Source: Pseudomonas sp. 5P_3.1_Bac2 (lineage in GTDB: Bacteria; Pseudomonadota; Gammaproteobacteria; Pseudomonadales; Pseudomonadaceae). From it: a DNA stretch of 64,000 bases. This document shows, piece after piece, positions 49,161 through 59,136 of the stretch (position 1 is the stretch's first letter; each line of letters begins with the position of its first letter). The notes beneath the pieces were generated by a model. That model saw only the letters and a program-made list of their open reading frames with translations. It made no database searches and was not told the DNA's origin. The stretch lies in the NCBI RefSeq assembly GCF_025465995.1, contig NZ_JANLNY010000002.1, forward strand, positions 62,001 through 126,000, written 5' to 3'. A program made the position numbers and the translations under genes.

Positions 49161-49940
49161 ATGCCGATTCGTTATCTCTTTAAACAACTGCTACTGCCGC
49201 CGTGCGGCTTGCTTCTGCTATTGCTGCTCGCGTGGTGGTGGCGTGCACGCCGGCCGCGTCTGGCGCGTGGGCTGTTTATCCTGAGCTTTAGCTTGTTATG
49301 GCTGTTTAGCTTGCCGATCGTGGTGCATTACGCCGCTCGCCAGATCGAGTCGGAGCCAGCCTTAACCCCAGAGCAATGGCCGGCACTGGCACAGCAAGCG
49401 CAGGCCATTGTGCTGCTCGGCGGTGGCCGCGCGCTGGCCGATGCGGCCTGGCAAAGCGATCAGCCGAGCTTGTACGCGATGGAGCGCCTGCGCTATGCCG
49501 TGCGTGTGGCCAAGGCTTCGGGCTTGCCGATGTTGATCAGCGGCGGCAAGCACTTCGGCCAACCGCCGAGCGAGGCGCAGTTGATGAGCGACGTGGCGCA
49601 GCGTGACTTGGCTTATAACGTGCGTTGGCAAGAAGGCGACAGCCGCACCACTTGGGAAAACGCTCAATTCAGTGCCGCTATGCTCAAGCAGCAGGGCATC
49701 CAGCGGGTGGTACTGGTCACCCAAGCGTGGCATATGGCGCGGGCGCGTTGGAGTTTTGAGCAAGCCGGCTTGCAGGTGATCAGCGCGCCCATGGGTTTTC
49801 TCAGTACCGCGGTGGCGCTGCCTGACGGTGGCTGGCTGCCGGACAGCAAGGCGCTGTGGCAAAACAGCCAGTTGTTTAATGAGGCGCTGGGATTGCTCAG
49901 CTACCGCCTGCTGTATCACGCGGCGGCTACAGATCAGTAG
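49161..49940 (+). CDS. ElyC/SanA/YdcF-family protein (DUF218)
   Basis: This 259-residue protein has two N-terminal hydrophobic helices (LLLPPCGLLLLLLLAWWW, GLFILSFSLLWLFSLPIVV) and a DUF218 domain: AIVLLGGGRAL, LPMLISGGKHFGQPPSEA, EGDSRTTWENAQFS, and RVVLVTQAWHMARARWSFEQAG. The two membrane helices match ElyC, which affects undecaprenyl-phosphate use in envelope synthesis, better than the single-helix SanA. Biochemical activity is unknown. It marks the end of the conserved leuS-side block. Confidence 0.88.
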   Translation: MPIRYLFKQLLLPPCGLLLLLLLAWWWRARRPRLARGLFILSFSLLWLFSLPIVVHYAARQIESEPALTPEQWPALAQQAQAIVLLGGGRALADAAWQSDQPSLYAMERLRYAVRVAKASGLPMLISGGKHFGQPPSEAQLMSDVAQRDLAYNVRWQEGDSRTTWENAQFSAAMLKQQGIQRVVLVTQAWHMARARWSFEQAGLQVISAPMGFLSTAVALPDGGWLPDSKALWQNSQLFNEALGLLSYRLLYHAAATDQ

Positions 49941-49964
49941 CCGCCGCGTAGGCAGGTTGCGGGT

Positions 49965-50936
49965 TTACGCGTGGATCTGCTCTACATGGTGGCAAGCCAC
50001 CTGCCGTCCATCCAGCAGGCGCAGGCTGGGCGCCTCTTGGCGGCAGCGTTCATTGGCGTGCGGGCAACGTTGATGGAAGGCGCAACCACTGGGCGGGGCC
50101 AAGGGGTTGGGCAGTTCGCCGCTGAGCTTGATTTTGGGCTTGCTCGGGTCGGGGTGAATGGTCGGGGTGGCGGACAGCAGCGCCTGGGTGTAAGGGTGCA
50201 GCGGACGCTGATAGATCAGATCGCTGGCGCCGATTTCCACTGCGCGCCCCAGGTACATCACCAACACATCATCGGCGACATGGCGCACCACCGAGAGGTT
50301 GTGCGAGATAAACACGTAGCCGGTGTTGAACTCTTCCTGCAGGTCCATAAACAGGTTGAGCACCTGGGCCTGGATGGACACGTCCAGCGCCGAAGTCGGC
50401 TCGTCCGCCACCAGCACCTTGGGCTGCAGCATCATTGCCCGGGCGAGGGCAATGCGCTGGCGTTGGCCACCCGAGAACATATGTGGATAGCGCTGGTAAT
50501 GCTCGGGGCGCAGGCCCACTTGCTGCATCATCGCCTGCACTCGCTCACGGCGTTCGCTGCGCGACAACGCCGTGTTGATCAGTAGCGGTTCGGCCAATTG
50601 GTCGCCAATTTTTTGCCGTGGGTTAAGGGAGGCGTAGGGGTTCTGGAACACCATCTGCACATCGCGGCGCAGTTGTTTACGCTGCGCCTTGCTGGCGCCG
50701 GCGACTTCTTGCCCGGCGATTTGCAGGGAGCCGGAGCTGGGTTCTTCGATCAGGGTCAGAGCCCGCGCCAGGGTCGATTTACCACAGCCGGACTCACCGA
50801 CCACGGCCAGGGTTTTGCCAGCCTCAAGCTCAAAGGATACGCCGTTGAGGGCGCGGACTTGGGCGCTGGGTTGCAGCAGGCCACGGGATACCGAGTAGTG
50901 ACGAGCCAGCTCACGGGCAGTCAGAACAGCACTCAT
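49965..50936 (-). CDS. dppF: Dipeptide ABC transporter ATP-binding protein DppF
   Basis: This 323-residue ATPase shows Walker A GESGCGKST, signature SGGQRQRIALARA, Walker B VLVADEPTSALDV, and the oligopeptide-family C-terminal cysteine motif CAFHQRCPHANERC, which in DppD-type proteins binds an iron-sulfur cluster. It powers dipeptide import with DppD. Its start overlaps the dppD stop by one base. It is the last gene of the uptake operon. Confidence 0.95.
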   Translation of the reverse strand: MSAVLTARELARHYSVSRGLLQPSAQVRALNGVSFELEAGKTLAVVGESGCGKSTLARALTLIEEPSSGSLQIAGQEVAGASKAQRKQLRRDVQMVFQNPYASLNPRQKIGDQLAEPLLINTALSRSERRERVQAMMQQVGLRPEHYQRYPHMFSGGQRQRIALARAMMLQPKVLVADEPTSALDVSIQAQVLNLFMDLQEEFNTGYVFISHNLSVVRHVADDVLVMYLGRAVEIGASDLIYQRPLHPYTQALLSATPTIHPDPSKPKIKLSGELPNPLAPPSGCAFHQRCPHANERCRQEAPSLRLLDGRQVACHHVEQIHA

Positions 50937-51907
50937 TAGGCCACCTGCGCAGTCAGATTTAACGGATAGAAGCAGCGCACGCTGCCTTGGCTGTGCTCTT
51001 GCAGTGTCGGTTTATTGCGGCATTGCTCCTGCACATAGGGGCAGCGCGGCGCCAACAAGCAGCCTTGCGGACGGTCATAGCGACCGGGGACGATGCCGGG
51101 CAGGGTGGCCAAGCGACGTTGCCCTTCACTGTGTTCCGGGATGGCTTTGAGCAGCGCCTCGGTGTACGGATGGCTGGGCGCCTCGAACAGCTGTGGCACC
51201 TGTCCCAGCTCCACCGCTTGGCCGGCATACATCACGCACACGCGTTGGGCGGTTTCGGCGACCACGGCGAGGTCATGGGTGATCAGCACCAGGGCCATGT
51301 TCTCCTGACGTTGCAGGTTTACCAGCAGATCCATGATCTGCGCCTGGATGGTTACATCCAGCGCGGTGGTGGGTTCGTCGGCGATCAGCAGTTGCGGCTC
51401 GGCGGCGATGGCCATGGCAATCGCCACGCGCTGGCTCATGCCCCCGGAGAGCTGGTGCGGGTAAGCGTTGAGACGGCTGGCCGCGCCGGGGATCTCGACC
51501 TTCTCCAGCAGCTGTAAGGCGCGTTGCCGGGCGGCCTGACCTTTCAGCCCCAAATGTTGGCGCAGCACTTCTTCGATCTGCATGCCCACGGTGTAGCTGG
51601 GATTGAGTGCGGTCATCGGGTCTTGGAACACCATCGACAGGTCTTTGCCGACGATCTGCCGGCGCTGCCGGCCTTTGAGGTTGAGCATGTCGTGGCCGGC
51701 GAAACGCAGGTTGTCGGCTCGCACGATGCCCGGTGCGTCGATCAGGCCCATCAGCGCCATCATGGTCACTGACTTGCCTGAGCCAGACTCACCGACGATC
51801 GCCAGTACTTCACCTTTGTCCACACTCAGGTTGAGTCCATCCACCACCGGCACGGCCTGGGCGTCGCCGAAGCGCACGCTGAGGTTGTTGATTTCGAGTA
51901 ATGCCAT
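50936..51907 (-). CDS. dppD: Dipeptide ABC transporter ATP-binding protein DppD
   Basis: This 323-residue ATPase has Walker [10 protein letters not shown], signature [16 protein letters not shown], Walker [14 protein letters not shown], and the C-terminal [14 protein letters not shown]. It forms the ATPase heterodimer with DppF. A ten-base gap separates it from dppC and its stop overlaps dppF, so all are co-transcribed. Confidence 0.95.
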   Translation of the reverse strand: MALLEINNLSVRFGDAQAVPVVDGLNLSVDKGEVLAIVGESGSGKSVTMMALMGLIDAPGIVRADNLRFAGHDMLNLKGRQRRQIVGKDLSMVFQDPMTALNPSYTVGMQIEEVLRQHLGLKGQAARQRALQLLEKVEIPGAASRLNAYPHQLSGGMSQRVAIAMAIAAEPQLLIADEPTTALDVTIQAQIMDLLVNLQRQENMALVLITHDLAVVAETAQRVCVMYAGQAVELGQVPQLFEAPSHPYTEALLKAIPEHSEGQRRLATLPGIVPGRYDRPQGCLLAPRCPYVQEQCRNKPTLQEHSQGSVRCFYPLNLTAQVA

Positions 51908-51917
51908 GACCGTCTCC

Positions 51918-52832
51918 TTACTGGGCGTTCTTCAGTTTCGGATCAAGGGCATCGCGTAACCCGTCACCCATCAAGTTGATCGCAAGCACACTGAGCAAAA
52001 TGGTTAAGCCGGGCAGGCTGACCACCCACCACGCGCGCTCGATATAGTCGCGCGCCGAGGCCAGCATGGTGCCCCACTCCGGAGTTGGCGGTTGCACGCC
52101 CAGACCGAGGAAGCCCAGCGCCGCCGCATCCAGAATCGCCGAGGAAAAACTCAAGGTCGCCTGCACAATCAACGGCGCCATGCAGTTGGGCAGCACGCAG
52201 ACAAACATCAAGCGCGGCAAGCTGGCGCCGGCCAAGCGCGAGGCGGTGACGTAGTCACGATTGAGCTCACCCATCACCGCTGCGCGGGTCAAGCGCACGT
52301 AAGACGGCAGCGAGACGATGGCAATGGCGAAGATGGTGTTGATCAGGCCAGGGCCTAAGATGGCGACGATAGCCACGGCCAGCAGCAGTGACGGCAGGGC
52401 CAGCATGATGTCCATCACGCGGGTGATCAGCGGGCCCATCAAACGGGGGAAGAAGCCTGCAACCAAGCCCAAGAAAATCCCCGGGATCAGCGACATCACC
52501 ACCGAGGCCAAGCCGATCAACAGTGACAGGCGGGCGCCGTGGATCAAGCGCGAGAGCAGATCGCGCCCCAGTTCATCGGTGCCGAGCAAAAACTGCCACT
52601 GCCCACCTTCCAGCCAGGCCGGCGGGGTGAGCAAAAACTCGCGGTATTGCTCGCTGGGGTTATGCGGGGCGATCCAGGGCGCGAACAGTGCGCAAAACAC
52701 CAACAACAGCATAAACAGCAAGCCGGCGAGGGCGCCTTTGTTGTGGCTAAAGGCTTGCCAGAATTCTTTTAACGGCGAGGGATAGACCAGGCTTTGATCG
52801 ATAGCCGGATCAATGATGGTTTCACTACTCAT
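51918..52832 (-). CDS. dppC: Dipeptide ABC transporter permease DppC
   Basis: This 304-residue permease has six membrane segments, starting after the cytoplasmic tail ending [16 protein letters not shown]. It carries [22 protein letters not shown], the extracellular-loop signature of DppC, and the EAA-type loop [20 protein letters not shown]. The ATG at 52832 has a GGAG site; an in-frame extension upstream is not supported. It pairs with DppB. Confidence 0.94.
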   Translation of the reverse strand: MSSETIIDPAIDQSLVYPSPLKEFWQAFSHNKGALAGLLFMLLLVFCALFAPWIAPHNPSEQYREFLLTPPAWLEGGQWQFLLGTDELGRDLLSRLIHGARLSLLIGLASVVMSLIPGIFLGLVAGFFPRLMGPLITRVMDIMLALPSLLLAVAIVAILGPGLINTIFAIAIVSLPSYVRLTRAAVMGELNRDYVTASRLAGASLPRLMFVCVLPNCMAPLIVQATLSFSSAILDAAALGFLGLGVQPPTPEWGTMLASARDYIERAWWVVSLPGLTILLSVLAINLMGDGLRDALDPKLKNAQ

Positions 52833-52927
52833 AACGCACTCCGTTGCCCCAGCGCGGCGCGCGCTGGGTCGGTAAACAGGCTGACAACCAGGGGCTGGAT
52901 AGGGCAATTAGCTGGCATGGCCAAGCC

Positions 52928-53938
52928 CTAGCTCTGGTGACGAATACGGGGGTTGACCAGGCCGTAGAGGATATCCACGACGAAGTTGACCAGGATGACT
53001 AAGCAGGCAATCAGCAAAATGCCGTTTTGCACCACTGGATAATCCCGCGCGCCGATAGCCTCGATCAGCCACTTGCCGATGCCGGGCCAAGAGAAAATCG
53101 TCTCGGTCAGCACCGCGCCGGCGAGCAACGTGCCGACTTGCAGACCAAACACCGTGAGCACAGGAATCAGCGCGTTGCGCAGACCGTGGATAAACACCAC
53201 CCGTGCCGGCGACAGGCCCTTGGCCCGTGCCGTGCGCACGTAGTCCTCACGCAGTACTTCGAGCATGGCCGAGCGGGTCATGCGGGCGATCACCGCCAGC
53301 GGAATGGTGCCCAGCACGATGGCCGGCAAGATCATATGGCGCAGGGCGTCGAGGAAGGCGCCTTGTTCGTCCGAGAGCAGGGTATCGATCAGCATAAAGC
53401 CCGTGACCGGTTCGATGTCGTAGAGCAGGTCGATGCGCCCCGAAACCGGCGTCCAGCCCAGCCACACGGAGAAGAACATCACCAGCAGCAGGCCCCACCA
53501 GAAGATTGGCATGGAATAGCCGGCCAGTGAGATGCCCATCACCCCGTGGTCAAATAACGAGCCGCGCTTGAGTGCGGCAATGACGCCGGCGATCAAACCA
53601 ATGCTGCCGGCAAACAGCAGGGCGGCTAAGGCCAGCTCCAAGGTCGCGGGAAATAAGGTGGTGAATTCGCTCCATACGCTTTCGCGGCTGCGCAGCGACT
53701 CGCCCAAGTTACCGTGGGCTAATTGGCCGATGTAGTCGATGTATTGTGCATACAGCGGCTTGTTAAGGCCCAGGCGCTCCATGGCTTGGGCGTGCATTTC
53801 GGGATCGAGGCGGCGCTCGCCCATCATCACTTCCACCGGGTCTCCGGGGATCATGCGAATCAGGGCGAAGGTCAGTAGGGTGATGCCGAAAAAGGTCGGA
53901 ATTAACAATCCCAAACGGCGCAGAATAAAACTCAACAT
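52928..53938 (-). CDS. dppB: Dipeptide ABC transporter permease DppB
   Basis: This 336-residue permease starts MLSFILRRLGLLIPTFFGITLLTF, the typical N-terminus. It has LAHGNLGESLRSRESV and the EAA loop RTARAKGLSPARVVFIHGLRN before the last two helices. It forms the pore with DppC. Spacing to dppA is 95 bases, to dppC 95 bases. Confidence 0.95.
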   Translation of the reverse strand: MLSFILRRLGLLIPTFFGITLLTFALIRMIPGDPVEVMMGERRLDPEMHAQAMERLGLNKPLYAQYIDYIGQLAHGNLGESLRSRESVWSEFTTLFPATLELALAALLFAGSIGLIAGVIAALKRGSLFDHGVMGISLAGYSMPIFWWGLLLVMFFSVWLGWTPVSGRIDLLYDIEPVTGFMLIDTLLSDEQGAFLDALRHMILPAIVLGTIPLAVIARMTRSAMLEVLREDYVRTARAKGLSPARVVFIHGLRNALIPVLTVFGLQVGTLLAGAVLTETIFSWPGIGKWLIEAIGARDYPVVQNGILLIACLVILVNFVVDILYGLVNPRIRHQS

Positions 53939-54033
53939 TGCGCTAGGTGACTCCTTGTAAGTTGCCGCCCATCGTTAGTGGGCGGCTTAGTTATCTCATC
54001 GGGGCTTGAGCATGGACTGTTCAGACGGCCGAT

Positions 54034-55617
54034 TTACTGCACATCCACTTGCCAATAGTTGCTGGTCGCCAGCGGATTGATTACATAGCCGGTCACATTA
54101 CTGCGGCGCAGGACAAACAGGGTGGGATGAGTGAGCAGGATCCAGGGTGTTTGCTCATGCACCAGCTCTTGCGCCTGCTCATAGAGTTTGACTCGGCTGG
54201 CGCTGTCGCTGGTGCGCCGACCTTGGGTTATAAGGTCTTGAAACTGTGCATTACACCAGCGCGCTTGGTTCTCGCCATTTTGCGCGGCCGAACAGGACAG
54301 GGTCGGGGTGAGGAAGTTATCCGGGTCACCGTTGTCGCTGACCCAGCTGAGCATCACCAGATCATGCTCACCCTGTTTGACGCGATTCAGCATTTCGCCC
54401 CATTCGAGCATGCGAATCTCCAGGGTCACGCCGATTTTGGCCAAGTCTGCTTGCAGCATCTGCGCCACCAGTGCCGGGTTGGGGATGCTGGTGGAGCTGC
54501 CGTTACGTACAAATAAGGTGATTTTAAACGGCTCGACAGCGGCCTCTTTAATCAGCGCGCGGGCCTTTTCGAGATCAAAGGGGGTGGCTTTGATATTGGC
54601 GTTCCAGCCGAGGATGGTCGGTGGGTAAGGGTTGACCGCCTCGGTCACTTTGCCGCCACCGGCCATGACTTTGAGCAGTGCAGGACGGTCGATAGCGAGG
54701 TTGATGGCCTGACGCACGCGCACATCATCCAGCGGTTTGTGCTGGGTGTTGATGGCGATGTAGTTGGTGATCAGCGCTTCCAATTCATCCACGGCAAGAT
54801 TGGGATCTTTGCGCGCCTGGGGGATGTCTTCGGCTTTAGCCAGAATGGCGACCTGACATTCATTGGCGCGCAGTTTTTGCATTCGCACGTTGGCGTCGGT
54901 GGAGATGGCGAAGATCAACTGATCGACCTTGGCCTTGCCTAGGAAGTAATCGGGGTTGGCTTTGAAGCGCACCTGAGCATCTTTGTTATAGCGCACAAAT
55001 ACAAAGGGGCCGGTGCCGATGGGTTGGCTGTTGAGCAGTTTGGTTTTGCCTGCGGCCAAGAGTTGATCGGCGTATTCGGCCGAGTAGATCGAAGCAAAGT
55101 TCAGGGCGATATCGGCGAGGAATGGCGCTTCGGGGTGGTTAAGGGTAAAGCGCACGGTGAGGTCATCGACCTTCTCTACACTCTTTATCAGCTCGCGCAT
55201 GCCCATGGCTTCAAAGTAGGCGTAGCCGCGAATGGCGGTGTTATGCCACGGGTGTTTAGGGTCAAGCTGACGCTGGAACGACCACAGCACGTCGTCGGCA
55301 TTCAGGGCGCGGGTCGGGGTGAAATAAGGGGTGTGATGGAACTGCACGTTGGGGCGCAGGTGGAAGGTGTAGACCAAACCGTCGTCGCTGATTTCCCAAC
55401 TGGTCGCGAGGCTCGGTTGCAGTTCAGTGCTGCCAGGTTTGAAGGAGACCAGCCGGTTGAAGACGGTTTCTGCGGCGGCGTCGGCGGTGACCAAGGTGGC
55501 GTACTGGACGATATCAAAGCCTTCGGGGCTGGCTTCGGTGCATACCACTAAATTTTTAGCCTGGGTAAAGGGGCTTATGGCCAGCAGGCTGAGTAGGGCA
55601 ATGGCGGGTAGCTTCAT
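54034..55617 (-). CDS. dppA: Dipeptide-binding protein DppA (second in operon)
   Basis: This 527-residue periplasmic SBP family 5 protein has a signal peptide (MKLPAIALLSLLAISPFTQA). The mature part starts KNLVVCTEASPEGFDIVQY and has HLRPNVQFHHTPYFTPTRALNADDVLWSFQR. It delivers dipeptides to DppBC. GGGAGA eight bases before ATG 55617 supports that start over a TTG two codons earlier. A related but distinct paralogue is encoded at 57.3-58.9 kb, so the transporter may accept two ligand ranges. Confidence 0.94.
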   Translation of the reverse strand: MKLPAIALLSLLAISPFTQAKNLVVCTEASPEGFDIVQYATLVTADAAAETVFNRLVSFKPGSTELQPSLATSWEISDDGLVYTFHLRPNVQFHHTPYFTPTRALNADDVLWSFQRQLDPKHPWHNTAIRGYAYFEAMGMRELIKSVEKVDDLTVRFTLNHPEAPFLADIALNFASIYSAEYADQLLAAGKTKLLNSQPIGTGPFVFVRYNKDAQVRFKANPDYFLGKAKVDQLIFAISTDANVRMQKLRANECQVAILAKAEDIPQARKDPNLAVDELEALITNYIAINTQHKPLDDVRVRQAINLAIDRPALLKVMAGGGKVTEAVNPYPPTILGWNANIKATPFDLEKARALIKEAAVEPFKITLFVRNGSSTSIPNPALVAQMLQADLAKIGVTLEIRMLEWGEMLNRVKQGEHDLVMLSWVSDNGDPDNFLTPTLSCSAAQNGENQARWCNAQFQDLITQGRRTSDSASRVKLYEQAQELVHEQTPWILLTHPTLFVLRRSNVTGYVINPLATSNYWQVDVQ

Positions 55618-55661
55618 GGGCAATTCTCCCTGTGCCAGCGGGTAGCCGGCACTTTTTGCGG

Positions 55662-57098
55662 TTAGAACAAGTTAAAGGGTAGGGTAGTGACAATGCGCAG
55701 CTCATCCAGGTTGCCGTCGATTTGGTTCTGACTGGCGCGATGGGTCATATATAGCACCCGGAATGAGGTGTTCTTCAACTCCCCGCTTTGCAGTACGTAG
55801 GTGGTGGATAAGCCCACTTCGTGGTGCTCCTCGTTCTTCATGGCGCGCACCTCGGCGTAGTTGCCATAGGCACCGTTGCGATCCCCCCGGTAATGCGTGC
55901 CGTCGATATCCCAGCCCTTGGCATACCAGATGCCAGTGGTTAAACCAGGCACGCCGTAAGCTGTCCAGTCGGTTTCATAACGGATTTGCGCGGATTTTTC
56001 GTTCGGCCCGTTGTAGTCGGAAAACAGCGAGTTAGACAGGTAGATCGCCCCGGACTCGTTGACGTAATCGAAGTACTCATCGCCATCCACCTGCTGCCAG
56101 GCCAGGGTCAGCGAGTGTGCCTGGTGGGACAAGGTAAAGCCCAAACTCCAGGTGGTGTTATCGATATAACCGCCTTCGCGAGAGCCCTCGTCGCGGGTGT
56201 CGTAGAGGTTGAACGAGGTCCGCAGGCCGAGTACTTCACGGTTACCCAGATCATGGGTGACGCCTAGGTAGTATTGGTTCCAGACATCCTCTAGCTGGCC
56301 GGCATAGAGCGAGACATTGAGGTTTTTCGCCAGTTTGTAGTCGCCGCCCAAGTAGGTCATATGCTCGGCGCGTACTTCGCGGGTGCCGTATTCGGTGGTC
56401 AGCGCTTGGTCGCCGGCGCCGGTGCGTGGGCTGGCACGGCGGAAACGACCGGCTTGCAGCGACAGATCGCTAAACTCTTCACTGCTAATGGCGTAACCGG
56501 TGAAGCTTGAAGGCAGCGCGCGGTTGTCGTTGGGCACCAAAACGGGGGTGTCGGGCAGGAAGCGACCAGCTTTCAATTCGGTGTTAGAGACGCGAAAACG
56601 CACGTCGGCAATGCCCAGCTTGGACCACTGATCCACCGCCTCGCCATCGCTGTGGGTTAGGGTGCGGTTGCCACCGCCAGCGATGCGGCCCTTACCTCGC
56701 TCAAGGCTCAGGGCGTTAAACAGGCTGAGGTCCAAGCCAAAGCCAACGGTGCCTTGAGTGTAGCCAGACTGGTAATTGAGTCGCGTGCCTTGCACCCAGG
56801 CATAGCGGCTGTGGGTGGTTTCAAAGCCATCGCCTTTGGGGATGCGATAAATGTTGGCGTTTTTGCCTTGTTCGCGGGAGTAAAAGTTACGGGTGATCAC
56901 ATCCAAGCTTTGTCCGCCGAAAAAACCCTTAGCCCCGGCTTGGGCGTTCACCGGTTCGGCTAGGTCATTGATGCCTTCCTCTTCGGCGACAAAACTCGGG
57001 CTTTCTGGACTGGGTTCAGGATCATTGGCCCACAGCGCTGGGCTGATGCTGATTAAAGCGAGGCTAAGCGCGCTGTGTTTCCATACAACTCTGCTCAT
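55662..57098 (-). CDS. opdP: OprD-family porin of the dipeptide operon (OpdP-like)
   Basis: This 478-residue porin has a signal peptide (ALSLALISISPALWA). It shows OprD segments such as LNYQSGYTQGTVGFGLDLSLFNALSL, FRVSNTELKAGRFLPDTPVLVPNDNRALP and a final FNLF with C-terminal phenylalanine. Its place between two dipeptide-binding genes matches the OpdP dipeptide porin of P. aeruginosa as I recall it. It would carry dipeptides across the outer membrane. An AAGGAG site precedes the ATG. Confidence 0.9.
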   Translation of the reverse strand: MSRVVWKHSALSLALISISPALWANDPEPSPESPSFVAEEEGINDLAEPVNAQAGAKGFFGGQSLDVITRNFYSREQGKNANIYRIPKGDGFETTHSRYAWVQGTRLNYQSGYTQGTVGFGLDLSLFNALSLERGKGRIAGGGNRTLTHSDGEAVDQWSKLGIADVRFRVSNTELKAGRFLPDTPVLVPNDNRALPSSFTGYAISSEEFSDLSLQAGRFRRASPRTGAGDQALTTEYGTREVRAEHMTYLGGDYKLAKNLNVSLYAGQLEDVWNQYYLGVTHDLGNREVLGLRTSFNLYDTRDEGSREGGYIDNTTWSLGFTLSHQAHSLTLAWQQVDGDEYFDYVNESGAIYLSNSLFSDYNGPNEKSAQIRYETDWTAYGVPGLTTGIWYAKGWDIDGTHYRGDRNGAYGNYAEVRAMKNEEHHEVGLSTTYVLQSGELKNTSFRVLYMTHRASQNQIDGNLDELRIVTTLPFNLF

Positions 57099-57238
57099 GG
57101 TTCTTGCTCCTTTTTATTGAAATAACCGACGCCATGCCGCTGCTCCTCAACGATGAGGGGCAGCAGATCATTGCGCGGCTGCGCATCGGGACAGGTGAGA
57201 TCAAAGCGCGGCTCCTGTGCTCTAGTGGCACATGGAGC

Positions 57239-57279
57239 TAGCCCCGTTTAGGGCTATACCGGCGCACGAGGGCGCCGGT
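57239..57279 (-). other. Tandem hairpins between binding-protein and porin genes
   Basis: Stem TAGCCC/GGGCTA (loop CGTTTA) is followed by stem ACCGGCGC/GCGCCGGT (loop ACGAGG). They lie about 12-52 bases after the first binding-protein gene. No T-tract follows, so partial termination or mRNA stabilisation is likely, as often seen after ABC binding-protein genes. The remaining bases up to the porin start show nothing else. Confidence 0.5.
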
Positions 57280-57290
57280 GTTGGGGGTAG

Positions 57291-58892
57291 CTATGGCGGA
57301 TTGCTTACGCCGTAAAAGACATTCGAGGCGAATGGGCTGATTTTGAAGTCATGCACAGTTTTGCGCATGGGCTGGTAGACGGTGGAGTGGGCGATCGGGG
57401 TGATCGGCACTTGTTGGTGAAGAACCTGCTGGGCCTGGCGGTACAGCTCACTGCGCTTGGCGGTATCGGTGATGCGCTTGGCTGAGATGATCAGCTTGTC
57501 GTAGTCGGCATTGCACCAGCGCGAGAAGTTATTGCCGCCAATGGCTGCACAGCTATACAGGGTGCCCAGCCAGTTATCCGGGTCACCGTTGTCGCCGCTC
57601 CAACCGATCAGCATCGCGTCCTGCTCGCCGGACTTGGTGCGCTTGAGGTACTCGCCCCACTCGTAGGTGACGATGCGTGCCTTGATGCCCACCTTGGCCC
57701 AGTCGGCCTGGAGCATCTCCGCCATCAGTTTGGCATTGGGGTTGTAAGGACGCTGCGCGGCCATGGCCCATAGGGTGATTTCGGTGCCTTCTTTAACGCC
57801 GGCTGCCTTCAGCAGCTCTTTGGCCTTTTCCGGGTTATAGGCCGGGTCTTTGATGGTTTCGTCATACGACCACTGGCTTGGTGGCATGGCATTCACCGCG
57901 AGCTGCCCGGCGCCTTGGTACACCGCCTCGATAATGGCCGGTTTGTTCACCGCCATATCCAGCGCCTGGCGCACGCCTAGCTGATCCAGCGGAGGATGCT
58001 GCACGTTGTAGGCGATATAGCCAAGGTTGTAGCCGGCTTGGCTGGGCAGGGCCAAGTTAGGATCTTCTTTCAGGGTTTTCAAATCCGCTGGGCGCGGATT
58101 GAGGGTGATATCGCATTCGCCAGCTTTGAGCTTCTGCACGCGTACCGAGGAGTCGGTGTTGATAGAGAAAATCAGGTTGTTGATTTTCACCTCATCTGGA
58201 TTCCAATACTCCTTATTGCCTTTGTAGCGAATCACCGCGTCTTTCTGGTAACGGCTAAATACGAATGGACCTGTGCCGATGGGCTTTTGATTGATTTCGG
58301 CAGGCTTGCCGATCTTCAGTAAGTGTTCGGCATACTCAGCGGAGTGAATCGAGGCGAAGTGCATGGCCAGGTTTTGCACAAAGGCGGCATCGACTTCATG
58401 CAGGGTGAACCTAACGGTTAAGTCGTCGAGCTTTTCCACCTTGGCGATATTTTTGTCCATGCCCATGTCGGTGAAGTAAGGGAACTCAGACGGGTAGGCG
58501 AGGCGGAACGGATGGTTTTTGTCGAGCATGCGCTGGAACGTAAACAGCACATCGTCGGCGTTAAACTCGCGGCTGGGTTTGAAGTAACTGGTGGTGTGAA
58601 ACTTCACCCCGGGTCGCAGGTGAAAGGTGTAAGTCAGGGCGTCGTCACTGATGTCCCAGTTTTGCGCAAGGCCTGGGATGACCTTGGTACCGCCACGCTC
58701 AAAATGGACTAAGCGGTTAAAGATAGTGTCGGCGGAGGCGTCAAAGTCGGTGCCGGTGGTGTATTGGCCTGGATCAAAGCCTGCTGGACTGCCTTCGGAG
58801 CAAAACACTAAGTTGTTGGCTGCACTGGCGAGGGAGGTGCTGGTAATTAGCCCAGCGGTTAACACTGCCTGGATAAAGGCGCTCTTACGCAT
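57291..58892 (-). CDS. dppA: Dipeptide-binding protein DppA (first in operon)
   Basis: This 533-residue SBP family 5 protein has a signal peptide (AFIQAVLTAGLITSTSLASA). The mature part begins NNLVFCSEGSPAGFDPGQY and has TFHLRPGVKFHTTSYFKPSREFNADDVLFTFQR. It is the first gene of the transport operon on the minus strand. The ATG at 58892 has a GGGGTT site. The paralogue at 54.0 kb shares the pattern but is clearly different in sequence. The 244 bases upstream probably hold the operon promoter. Confidence 0.94.
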   Translation of the reverse strand: MRKSAFIQAVLTAGLITSTSLASAANNLVFCSEGSPAGFDPGQYTTGTDFDASADTIFNRLVHFERGGTKVIPGLAQNWDISDDALTYTFHLRPGVKFHTTSYFKPSREFNADDVLFTFQRMLDKNHPFRLAYPSEFPYFTDMGMDKNIAKVEKLDDLTVRFTLHEVDAAFVQNLAMHFASIHSAEYAEHLLKIGKPAEINQKPIGTGPFVFSRYQKDAVIRYKGNKEYWNPDEVKINNLIFSINTDSSVRVQKLKAGECDITLNPRPADLKTLKEDPNLALPSQAGYNLGYIAYNVQHPPLDQLGVRQALDMAVNKPAIIEAVYQGAGQLAVNAMPPSQWSYDETIKDPAYNPEKAKELLKAAGVKEGTEITLWAMAAQRPYNPNAKLMAEMLQADWAKVGIKARIVTYEWGEYLKRTKSGEQDAMLIGWSGDNGDPDNWLGTLYSCAAIGGNNFSRWCNADYDKLIISAKRITDTAKRSELYRQAQQVLHQQVPITPIAHSTVYQPMRKTVHDFKISPFASNVFYGVSNPP

Positions 58893-59084
58893 ATAAACCC
58901 CATGTCTAATTATTCTTCCTGAGGTGCCTCTTGTGGAGGCATCGGCAGAAACTAGCCACGAGCAGGGGAAGGGGCAAGGGACATATGACGTCAAAGGGCT
59001 TTTTCAGAATCTGCCTATAAGCAGATGTCGCATATCTACAATTTCTGACAAATATTGTTACAGCTGGCGCATAGCTAGCGAACT

Positions 59085-59109
59085 AGAGCGCTCGCCGGGC
59101 AAGCGCTCT
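59085..59109 (-). terminator. Hairpin after the SIMPL-domain gene
   Basis: An 8-bp stem AGAGCGCT/AGCGCTCT with a nine-base loop follows the stop at 59137 by 27 bases. It has no strong T-tract. Confidence 0.45.
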
Positions 59110-59136
59110 TGTACGATTGTGCTAGTGATCGGTCAT

